From Christensenella sp. UBA7862 (lineage in GTDB: Bacteria > Bacillota > Clostridia > Christensenellales > UBA1242): a stretch of 24,879 bases of DNA. How positions within the stretch are numbered: the first letter of the stretch is position 1; the number at the start of each line of letters is the position of its first letter. Made by a program: the position numbers and the translations under genes. Shown one piece after another: positions 1-6,323 of the stretch. The stretch lies in the NCBI GenBank assembly GCA_002500135.1, contig DLSM01000012.1, forward strand, positions 1-24,879, in the 5' to 3' direction. The notes beneath the pieces were generated by a model. The model worked only from the letters and a program-made list of their open reading frames with translations. It had not been told where the DNA came from and did not search any database.

Positions 1-74
1 TACTTTGCTTGAGAGATACCCCCCCCCCCTATATTGCAGTGTTTATCAGTGTTTTGAGCGATTTTATAGGTCAT
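1..74 (-). CDS. 5' end of an unidentified gene running off the left edge
   Basis: Only the first 24 codons are in the window. The ATG at 74 has a good Shine-Dalgarno (AAGGAG, about 84-89) nine bases upstream, and it begins 17 nt after the stop of the MazG-like gene, so it is probably the second gene of that transcript. The visible peptide starts MTYKIAQNTDKHCNI and runs into four glycines encoded by an 11-G tract, then ISQAK. No signal peptide or domain can be recognised. The tract could shift the frame: with one G fewer the reading after the tract would be VSLKQS. I cannot name the product. Confidence 0.4.
   Translation of the reverse strand, partial: MTYKIAQNTDKHCNIGGGGISQAK
19..29. repeat. 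11-bp homopolymer (C on +, G on the coding strand)
   Basis: Eleven consecutive C on the plus strand fall within the first 15 codons of the left-edge reading frame. Such a tract is very unusual in an AT-rich genome. It has exactly the same length as the tract at 17041-17051, and the sequence on its left (GAGAGATA) resembles the flank there (GGGAGATA). Tracts of this kind in coding sequence are known sites of slipped-strand phase variation. Confidence 0.7.
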
Positions 75-91
75 TTGGGAGTTCTCCTTTT

Positions 92-391
92 TTATTCTTC
101 CTTTATATACACTCCGTCTTTTAGAATGTATTTGCGTTTTTTGTTTTTCTCCATTTTGTGTGCAATTTCTTTTTCAAGGTCAAAGTTCAAAATTTCTGCT
201 AATCCCAAGAGATATATTGCTACATCTGCAAGTTCTTCCCCAAGGTCAGACTTCTTTTTAAGCCAAGCATCATATGTTTCCGCCATTTCGCCGTAAGTCA
301 AGCAAAACTCCATATTGACGTCTGTTGTGTTAAAACCTTTTTCCTTCTTGTTTGCAATTATGTCCTTTTGCAACTGCTTCAAATCGACCAT
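92..391 (-). CDS. MazG-like nucleotide pyrophosphohydrolase
   Basis: This is a 99-residue all-helical protein of the MazG-like family. Members hydrolyse (d)NTPs to monophosphate and pyrophosphate, often as house-cleaning enzymes. The paired metal-binding motifs are visible: EMAE (ExxE, residues 35-38) and ELAD (ExxD, 53-56), separated by 14 residues. The ATG at 391 is chosen because AAGGTG lies just upstream; a longer in-frame start at 418 has no such site and lies within the expected leader. A near-consensus promoter (422-450) serves it, and the left-edge gene follows 17 nt downstream. The substrate cannot be read from the sequence. The family call is fairly firm. Confidence 0.75.
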   Translation of the reverse strand: MVDLKQLQKDIIANKKEKGFNTTDVNMEFCLTYGEMAETYDAWLKKKSDLGEELADVAIYLLGLAEILNFDLEKEIAHKMEKNKKRKYILKDGVYIKEE

Positions 392-421
392 TTTGCACCT
401 TCTTTCATTTGTAAACACTTA

Positions 422-450
422 ATTGTAAACAATGTTTGCCACAATGTCAA
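422..450 (-). promoter_or_regulatory. Sigma-A promoter of the MazG-like gene
   Basis: On the minus strand a perfect -35 TTGACA (445-450) and a -10 TACAAT (422-427) are separated by 17 nt, giving a leader of about 25 nt before the ATG at 391. Confidence 0.75.
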
Positions 451-497
451 CATTTTTACACAACTTTTTAAAAATCAGTTTTTGCGCCCACAAAGTT

Positions 498-577
498 ACA
501 AAAAGTGCAATTTTTGCACTTTTTGTTTTCCTCAGGGTGCAAATTTTGCACTTTTCCATTTGACAAAAGTGCAAAAA
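498..577. repeat. Array of GTGCAA palindromes with a 32-bp period
   Basis: The stretch between gerC and the MazG-like gene holds five TGCA cores, at 506, 515, 538, 547 and 570. The spacing is 9, 23, 9, 23, so the unit repeats every 32 bp for about 2.5 copies. The first pair forms a perfect 13-bp hairpin (498-510 with 514-526, loop TTT). The second is GTGCAAA-T-TTTGCAC (537-551). The first hairpin could end the gerC transcript, but a terminator does not explain the regular repetition, which looks more like operator sites. Confidence 0.65.
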
Positions 578-620
578 TGGGTATAAAAGACGAAATCTTT
601 AAAACAGGAGTTAAGATTTA

Positions 621-1877
621 TTATAGTTGCTGATTGATAGTTATTTTATAGTCAAAGGTTATGTCTTCTAGGAAGTATTTATCTTGTGAGAGAGAGTTTA
701 GATAGGTTTTAAACTCTTTGTTTTTGAATTTATAAAAAGTTTCATAACATTTCACAACGTCATATTTATTTTGCTTAAAATGTTCTTCCGCTTGGCGAAG
801 GTTGGCAGTAATTTCATTTGTTAGACGTTGCTTTAATGTGTCGGTGAATTTTTTATTTAATAGGAAGTATAAATTTTCCCCGACAGATTGCCCCACAATT
901 TCCGTTGCACGCATATTAAGGGTTAGGTCTAGAGTGTAGTGCGGCTTGCCGTCAACAAATGACACAAGTGCTTTGCTTGACTTGTCGTGAATGTCAAAAT
1001 ATATTGACACGTCATTGCATTTTTCGTCACTGAAGTGGTCAAGTCTATAATTCATATCTTTTATGCTTGGGTTGAAAAACGCAAGATGAGTTGCTTGCTC
1101 TTTATCCAGAAGTGCCACAAATTTTGAATCTTTAATAACAACTTGCTCGCCAGCGTTTGACACTTTCTTCTCTCCGCCGCCACCACCACTTTCGCTTCCG
1201 CCGCCGCCAGAGGACAGGTCATTGCTAGATGACGAATTGCCAGAACTTCCGCCACTTGCCCCTCCACCAGACGAACTTTTTGAGTCATCTTCTTTTAGGT
1301 CAATAACGCTTATTGCAATGGACTTTGAAGGTGAGAAAAATGAATTATAATAATCGCCAATGCTTTTGAAGTCTTGATATCTTCTTTGGTCATTTGAAAA
1401 GCCGTTGGCGTTTAGAATGGTGTAAAACTCGCCATTAAAGTTTTTGACTGCGGACAAGGTATCTTTGCTGCTTTCCTTTGCACAAAGAAGAACAATGTTA
1501 TTTGTGTTTGTCTTTATGCGAATAAAATAGTCCAAAAGTTCGGTCAAATTCTCTTCACTTGCTTCCTTATTAAACACCAATGCTCTGCAATGTGCAAAGC
1601 CAGATAGCCGCCCCGTTTCTACGCTTAATGTTTCAATGGCTTCGGCGACAGACTTCCCCTTTGCAGACGACATCTTAAACGTGTTTTCGCCGTCACCAGC
1701 ATATGGAATGACATATTGAATGGATACTTCATATTCGTCCCCCGTTTTGTCAATTCCAACGGCAGTAACAATATTTTCCGTTCTGCTTTGTTGCGGAATA
1801 CTTATTGTTGACGGAAACATTATGATAAGCAGCAAAAGGATAACTATCAAAATTTTATTTTTCCACAAGTATCTCAT
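621..1877 (-). CDS. gerC: GerC-family spore germination protein, apparently without a lipobox
   Basis: This is the third subunit of a GerA-type germinant receptor, which sits in the spore inner membrane and senses nutrients. The Ger(x)C signature is seen in the N-terminal region after RTENIVTAVGID and in the C-terminal domain (about residues 245-418). Known GerC subunits are lipoproteins with a lipobox cysteine. Here the N-terminus (residues 1-30) is a hydrophobic segment with no cysteine, so anchoring is probably by a transmembrane helix. A second oddity is a low-complexity Gly/Ser linker (about 198-240) between the two halves. The start overlaps the end of gerB by four bases and has a strong Shine-Dalgarno (AAGGGGG). 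Confidence 0.88.
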   Translation of the reverse strand: MRYLWKNKILIVILLLLIIMFPSTISIPQQSRTENIVTAVGIDKTGDEYEVSIQYVIPYAGDGENTFKMSSAKGKSVAEAIETLSVETGRLSGFAHCRALVFNKEASEENLTELLDYFIRIKTNTNNIVLLCAKESSKDTLSAVKNFNGEFYTILNANGFSNDQRRYQDFKSIGDYYNSFFSPSKSIAISVIDLKEDDSKSSSGGGASGGSSGNSSSSNDLSSGGGGSESGGGGGEKKVSNAGEQVVIKDSKFVALLDKEQATHLAFFNPSIKDMNYRLDHFSDEKCNDVSIYFDIHDKSSKALVSFVDGKPHYTLDLTLNMRATEIVGQSVGENLYFLLNKKFTDTLKQRLTNEITANLRQAEEHFKQNKYDVVKCYETFYKFKNKEFKTYLNSLSQDKYFLEDITFDYKITINQQL

Positions 1878-3091
1878 TTTTCGCCCCCTTGCTCAAACTG
1901 TTTGCCCACAATCTTTAGTCCCGATACCTTTTCTTGTCCTTTCAAAACTCCTTCGTCAAGGCTTGCTTCTTCCATTTTTCGCTTGTCACTTGATACATCT
2001 TGCTCATTGGCATTTTCCTTTGGTTTTTTGAAAAGTGCGAAAAGAAATATTAAAAGTGGCAGCCCATATTGCACGCCCAGCGACACTTGCCAAAAGTATC
2101 TTTGCACAAGGTTGACAGAGAGATAAATATCAAAATTCACAACCCTATTTGCCACATAAACAAGCACAACAATCATAACAGCCACTGGAATATGAAATTT
2201 GTCACAAATTGACATTCTGAAACTATAAAATGCACCTAAAACATTCATTGTGAAAAATAGGAAAAGAGAAATGTCCCAAAGGATAATGAGTATCCAGTCA
2301 AAACTCCCCACGTCTGACGACAGCGGCATAGTTTGAAGCATATCCGAAATTGCATTGGTGTGGCAAATGGTGTTGTAGTTGTGGACGCTATAAAATATTG
2401 CAATAAATGCAACAACTCCCACAATCGCCCCAAGAATGGAAAGTATAACCCTCATATTAAACTTTTTAGTCATCTTTACATTGCCAAAAAAGACCATCAT
2501 AATTAGATAGTCGCCAAACCACATGGCATATGAAAACACATGAGGCAGTTTCCCGAAGCCAAACTCCATAAACGGAAGAAGGTTGGAAAAATCTGCCGAC
2601 AATATCCCAGCCCCCATAGAAACAAACACGCCAAAAAGTATAACTGGGGCAAAGAATTCTATCATGCGAGCAAACGCCGTCACCCCACGCATAGCACACG
2701 CCACAACAGTAAATAAAATTGGCACCGCAAACACTAGCCAGTTGAAAGTTGTATACAAATTTTCATTAAGATAAACAAAGTTCGCTTGAAAGATTATGCA
2801 ACACTTCAAAAAGAAAAAGCAAAAGAAGAAAAACATTATTATCTTTGCAAAAACAGTGCCAAAAAGTGCTTTTAAAATTTCAAAAAACGACTGCTCTGGA
2901 AATTTCTTCATAATGAATAGAAAACTAAGTAGCACCAAAAAATCTGCAAGCAGCAAAATAAGGGCAAAAATATAACTATCTCGTCCCAAGTCCTTTGCCA
3001 TAAGGGTTGGAAGTAAAAGTCCTTTTAGGGTTATAAGGCTTATTATAAGAGTCAGAACAAGTTGCCTTGTGGAAACAAGTTTTTTCATCAT
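1874..3091 (-). CDS. gerB: GerB-family spore germination permease
   Basis: This 405-residue integral membrane protein of the GerAB/endospore germination family (APC superfamily) is the subunit that binds the germinant in characterised receptors. About ten hydrophobic segments fill residues 10-350, beginning after STRQLVLTLI, the usual family start. The last 50 or so residues (from FKKPKENANE) form a hydrophilic, charged tail, longer than is usual in the family. The ATG overlaps the gerA stop (ATGA), with an AGGGGG ribosome site inside gerA. A second ATG one codon later is an equally possible start. It lies between gerA and gerC in the standard gerA-gerB-gerC order. Confidence 0.92.
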   Translation of the reverse strand: MMKKLVSTRQLVLTLIISLITLKGLLLPTLMAKDLGRDSYIFALILLLADFLVLLSFLFIMKKFPEQSFFEILKALFGTVFAKIIMFFFFCFFFLKCCIIFQANFVYLNENLYTTFNWLVFAVPILFTVVACAMRGVTAFARMIEFFAPVILFGVFVSMGAGILSADFSNLLPFMEFGFGKLPHVFSYAMWFGDYLIMMVFFGNVKMTKKFNMRVILSILGAIVGVVAFIAIFYSVHNYNTICHTNAISDMLQTMPLSSDVGSFDWILIILWDISLFLFFTMNVLGAFYSFRMSICDKFHIPVAVMIVVLVYVANRVVNFDIYLSVNLVQRYFWQVSLGVQYGLPLLIFLFALFKKPKENANEQDVSSDKRKMEEASLDEGVLKGQEKVSGLKIVGKQFEQGGEK

Positions 3092-4545
3092 TCTTCCCCC
3101 TCATTTTTATCTTTCATAACAAGCCTAATGTCCTTTTTATGTGGGATACTCTTTGGTCTTGTTTTCATGGCAACAAGCGAGTCTTTAAGCACAAAGTCCT
3201 TTTGGTCTTTAGGAATGTATGGAGCATATGGAGCAAAGAATGGTGTTTTGAAACTATCCATATTGCAAAGATAAGACACAATGAAAATAAGTCCCAACAC
3301 AATGCCATGAAAGCCCAGCGTGCCACCAATTATTGCAAAGACAATTCGCAAAAGTGAAATTTGTGAACTTTGATTTGGAATGATATATACAGTTATCGCA
3401 CTTAGCGCTACAATCATAACCCCTGGTGGGCTTACAAGTCCCGCCTTGACTGCCGTGTCACCCAAAATCAACGCCCCAACAATGGAAATTGCCATGCCCA
3501 GATACTTCGGCATGCGAACACTTGCCTCAAACAGAATGTCAAACAAAATTATAATAAAAAATATTTCCAAAAAGGGATTGAGTGGCAAATTTTGAGTGGT
3601 GTTGACAATAGTTACAAGAAACTTTATCGGCAACACTTTGTAGTGATAAAGTTGAAGTGCAATATACATGCCAGGGAGAAAAATTGAAATAAAAATTCCC
3701 ATAACACGAATAATTCTAAGAGCAGTTGCACGGTGCGCGTCAGAATAATAATCATTGCTACTTTGAAAGTCCTCAAAAAATAGATATGGCACAGTAAGTG
3801 CAACTGGCGTGCCGTCAACAAGAATGACAACTCGCCCCTCAAGAAGTTTGGCGCATGCAACATCTGGCTTTTCGCAATTCCCCACTTGATTAAAAATGGA
3901 ATTTGGTCTATTTTCCAAAAGTTTTGTTACATAATAACTATCAATCACACCATCAATTTCAACGGAGTTTAATTTATCCTTTATCTCTTTTACAACTTCA
4001 TTTTTTGCAATGTCGCTGAAATATATCAAATTTACTCTTGTTTTTGTCCTACTTCCCAAAACAAGTTCCTCAATCTTCAAATTTTTTGACGGACATCTTT
4101 TTCTAATCAAAGCAATATTGGTTCGCAAAACTTCAGTAAAGCCTTCTCGTGGTCCACTTATAACGGTGGAAGTTGGTGGCTCTTCAACACTTCGCCCTTC
4201 ATAAAAGACTGTGTTAAAACAAAGAGTTTCTTCTTCCCCGTCAACAAACAAAATTGCAAAACCTCTAAGCAGTTTTTCAAGTGCGTCAGTTTCTGGCAAA
4301 ATTTCTCCATTGCAAAGAAAGACCACCGAATTTTGCAAGTCCTCAAGCGAAAACTTTTTGCCTTTATAAAGTGACAAAGGCTCGACAATGCTCTTATTTA
4401 TTTCTTGCTGGTTTGCAATTTCGTCAACAAAAACAAGTGACATATTTTTGCCGCCCACAGTTATTGTCTTTATAACAACATCTTCATTTTGACAATTTAA
4501 GTTTTTAAATTTTTCTGCCCTTTCGGCAGCGGTCAAAGTATCCAT
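3088..4545 (-). CDS. gerA: GerA-family spore germination protein
   Basis: This 485-residue subunit of the GerA receptor has the two-part family architecture. A soluble N-terminal region (about 20-270) contains motifs such as GPREGFTEVLRTNIALIRKR, and a membrane region (about 280-460) contains PGMYIALQLYH and PPGVMIVALSAI. It heads the operon and overlaps gerB by 4 nt. An in-frame TTG exists at 4560, but it lies inside the predicted sigma-G -10 region, so the ATG at 4545 is preferred. No Shine-Dalgarno precedes this ATG, and the predicted transcription start falls on it, so a leaderless message is possible. The germinant cannot be deduced. Confidence 0.93.
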   Translation of the reverse strand: MDTLTAAERAEKFKNLNCQNEDVVIKTITVGGKNMSLVFVDEIANQQEINKSIVEPLSLYKGKKFSLEDLQNSVVFLCNGEILPETDALEKLLRGFAILFVDGEEETLCFNTVFYEGRSVEEPPTSTVISGPREGFTEVLRTNIALIRKRCPSKNLKIEELVLGSRTKTRVNLIYFSDIAKNEVVKEIKDKLNSVEIDGVIDSYYVTKLLENRPNSIFNQVGNCEKPDVACAKLLEGRVVILVDGTPVALTVPYLFFEDFQSSNDYYSDAHRATALRIIRVMGIFISIFLPGMYIALQLYHYKVLPIKFLVTIVNTTQNLPLNPFLEIFFIIILFDILFEASVRMPKYLGMAISIVGALILGDTAVKAGLVSPPGVMIVALSAITVYIIPNQSSQISLLRIVFAIIGGTLGFHGIVLGLIFIVSYLCNMDSFKTPFFAPYAPYIPKDQKDFVLKDSLVAMKTRPKSIPHKKDIRLVMKDKNEGEE

Positions 4546-4550
4546 AAATG

Positions 4551-4580
4551 TAGTATGCAAATGATAAAAAAAAATTATCC
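4551..4580 (-). promoter_or_regulatory. Predicted sigma-G (forespore) promoter of the gerABC operon
   Basis: The minus strand has GGATA (4576-4580) and CATACTA (4551-4557) separated by 18 nt. This matches the sigma-G consensus known from Bacillus (-35 GnATR, -10 CATnMTA), and gerA operons there are sigma-G-dependent. The predicted +1 is at 4544-4545, on the gerA ATG. Confidence 0.6.
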
Positions 4581-4774
4581 ACCAAGTCTGTGCAATTTAA
4601 TGTCGAAACAATGTATAAAATGTCACTTGTAACAATGTTTGCGTCATCAAATTGTGGATAAGTGGATAACTTTTGTGTATAACTGTGTATTTATTCACCA
4701 AATTGAGTAAAAATTCAAACTTTTACTCAATTTCTGTCTATTTTCTGTTTTGCTTTATGCATAAGTGTGAATAT
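4575..4774. promoter_or_regulatory. Cluster of DnaA-box-like nonamers
   Basis: Within 200 bp there are two perfect TTATNCACA sites, both read as TGTGNATAA on plus (4653-4661, 4674-4682). There are four one-mismatch sites: AGTGGATAA 4661-4669, TTATCCACC 4575-4583, TTATTCACC 4691-4699 and TGTGAATAT 4766-4774. A weaker site is at 4684-4692. The host DNA is AT-rich and intergenic between tilS and gerA. The 4575 site overlaps the sigma-G -35. Both flanking genes point the same way, which does not favour an origin; a DnaA titration or regulatory cluster is the simpler reading. Confidence 0.5.
4700..4733 (-). terminator. Hairpin terminator downstream of tilS
   Basis: Perfect 13-bp inverted repeat (AAATTGAGTAAAA 4700-4712 with 4721-4733, 8-nt loop), 82 nt after the tilS stop. 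The descending arm ends in only three T, so termination strength is uncertain. Confidence 0.5.
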
Positions 4775-4814
4775 TATAAAATTTTGTTCTTGTTGATAAC
4801 TTTTTTTAAAAAAT

Positions 4815-6161
4815 TTACTTTTTGTTTGGAATTGCCTTGCCATAAATAACATAGGCAAACTTTGTTTCTTCGTCAAGTTTAACTTTGTCACTAATCTCAA
4901 CACCCAAGATACACAAAATTTCATTTCCGCTTGCAAGGACAGGTAAAGTTTCTCTTACTCGAAGTGGAATTTTCTTGTCGATAAGATAATTCTTGAGAGT
5001 TTTTGTTCCGCCGCCAAATTTTGTAAAACTATCCCCCGCTTTTCTAACACGCCAAACTGCATTTTCTGGCACTTTTTTGGCATCAATCATAAGAGCATTT
5101 TCCCTTGGCTCAAGTTTGTTTGTGCGTTTTACAGAAATTTCATAAATTCCCGCAAAGTCAGTTTTGCCAGTTTTTATTGGGAACACTTCAGAAATAATTT
5201 TCTTTTGGGTTTTGTAGAGCGTAATATAGTCATATTCTCTTTGTGCAACAAGTCCGTTTGGAAGGTTAATCTTTTTGCCGTTTTCGCCTTCTGCTAGATC
5301 AAAAATCATGTCAATATGTTTTCTTTCAATGTCTTTTGTAACATTTATTTTTGAAAGTGCGTCAAAGATTATTCTTGAAGAAACACTTTTGGCATAATGA
5401 AAGTAAATAAGTGGAACTTTTGCCATATCGCCCATAATGATAATTCCGTCATGGCTTGTGTTACTTAAGATATATTCATTGTCCTCTCTGCAACTTTTGC
5501 CAAATTGAACAATGTTATTTTCTGCCCCTTCCCAACGTTTTTTAAGCTCTGGAATAACAACATTTCTAAGATAATTTCTGTTGTATGTTATGTCACTATT
5601 TGTTTCATCTTCCACATATTCAACAAAATTTGCCCCGCAATAACGCACAATATCGTCTTTTGATACATCAAGGAAGGGTCTAACATAATTGTTTCTAACA
5701 TAGTCCATTCCGCCAGCGCCACTTAGCCCAGCCCCACGCAAAATGTGCATAAGGATTGTTTCCGCTTGGTCACCTTTGTGATGAGCAAGAGCAATTTTGT
5801 CAACTTTGTTTTCTTTCAAAAGTCTTTCAAACACCTCATACCTTGCTTGTCTTGCCCCGTCTTCAATTCCAACACTCCTTTCGCTTGCAATCCTTCCCGC
5901 ATCAACAGTAAAAACAAGACAAGGGATTCCATGTTCTTTACACCAAGTCCTTACAAACAACGCATCGCCCATAGACTTCTCGCCACGCAACATATGGTCA
6001 ACGGTGATTGCCACAACGCTAATATCCAAATTGTCCTTGTTTTCAAACAAGAAGTGCAAAAGAGCCATGGAGTCTGCACCCCCCGAAACGGCAACACCCA
6101 CAACATCTCCGGCCTGAAACATTTTTGTTTTTTTGATAACTTCGTAAACTTCTTTTTCCAT
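4815..6161 (-). CDS. tilS: tRNA(Ile)-lysidine synthase
   Basis: TilS uses ATP and lysine to convert C34 of tRNA-Ile(CAU) to lysidine, so that the tRNA reads AUA instead of AUG. The PP-loop ATPase motif SGGADS is at residues 26-31, followed by the family motifs VDHMLRG and ALAHHKGDQAET. The C-terminal tRNA-binding domain is recognisable from WRVRKAGDSF and FGGGTKTLKNYLIDKKIP. The length of 448 residues is normal. The start is the first ATG before the PP-loop; no Shine-Dalgarno is seen, and a good promoter places transcription start one base before it. Its neighbourhood with spoIIE is also found in Bacillus. Confidence 0.95.
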   Translation of the reverse strand: MEKEVYEVIKKTKMFQAGDVVGVAVSGGADSMALLHFLFENKDNLDISVVAITVDHMLRGEKSMGDALFVRTWCKEHGIPCLVFTVDAGRIASERSVGIEDGARQARYEVFERLLKENKVDKIALAHHKGDQAETILMHILRGAGLSGAGGMDYVRNNYVRPFLDVSKDDIVRYCGANFVEYVEDETNSDITYNRNYLRNVVIPELKKRWEGAENNIVQFGKSCREDNEYILSNTSHDGIIIMGDMAKVPLIYFHYAKSVSSRIIFDALSKINVTKDIERKHIDMIFDLAEGENGKKINLPNGLVAQREYDYITLYKTQKKIISEVFPIKTGKTDFAGIYEISVKRTNKLEPRENALMIDAKKVPENAVWRVRKAGDSFTKFGGGTKTLKNYLIDKKIPLRVRETLPVLASGNEILCILGVEISDKVKLDEETKFAYVIYGKAIPNKK

Positions 6162-6168
6162 AATTGCA

Positions 6169-6197
6169 AGTATAACTCAAAAATTAAATAAATTCAA
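6169..6197 (-). promoter_or_regulatory. Sigma-A promoter of tilS, possibly giving a leaderless mRNA
   Basis: TTGAAT (6192-6197) and TATACT (6169-6174) are separated by 17 nt on the minus strand. The expected +1 is about 6162, immediately before the ATG at 6161, and no ribosome site is present. Confidence 0.6.
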
Positions 6198-6230
6198 TAG
6201 TTATATGCAAAAAATTTTAGAAATTTATTG

Positions 6231-6256
6231 TTTTTATATGCAATTTCATATAAAAA
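6231..6256 (-). terminator. Hairpin downstream of spoIIE
   Basis: Perfect 10-bp inverted repeat (TTTTTATATG, 6-nt loop, CATATAAAAA), almost all A:T, in the 162-nt gap between spoIIE and tilS. Its position fits a terminator, but the low GC of the stem makes this uncertain. Confidence 0.35.
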
Positions 6257-6323
6257 ACATATTTCTTAAAGAAAAAACAGGCTTTTTTCAAATAACAATT
6301 CTTAGAAAGAAACAAGAGAAGGG

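Noticed and set aside
1..45. Resemblance of GAGAGATACCC to the thiamine (TPP) riboswitch box
   Set aside because: The conserved 3' half (GAACCTGATC and AGGGA) is missing to the right of the tract, and the same resemblance at 17030-17045 lies inside obvious coding sequence.
9..296. 95-residue plus-strand reading frame
   Set aside because: It opposes the MazG-like gene, starts with TTG without a ribosome site and shows no recognisable protein.
1061..1288. 75-residue reading frame within gerC
   Set aside because: It is a shifted reading of the Gly/Ser linker of gerC.
4561..4814. Chromosomal origin of replication
   Set aside because: DnaA boxes are present, but there is no dnaA, dnaN, rpmH or gidA nearby, and the flanking genes do not diverge from this point.
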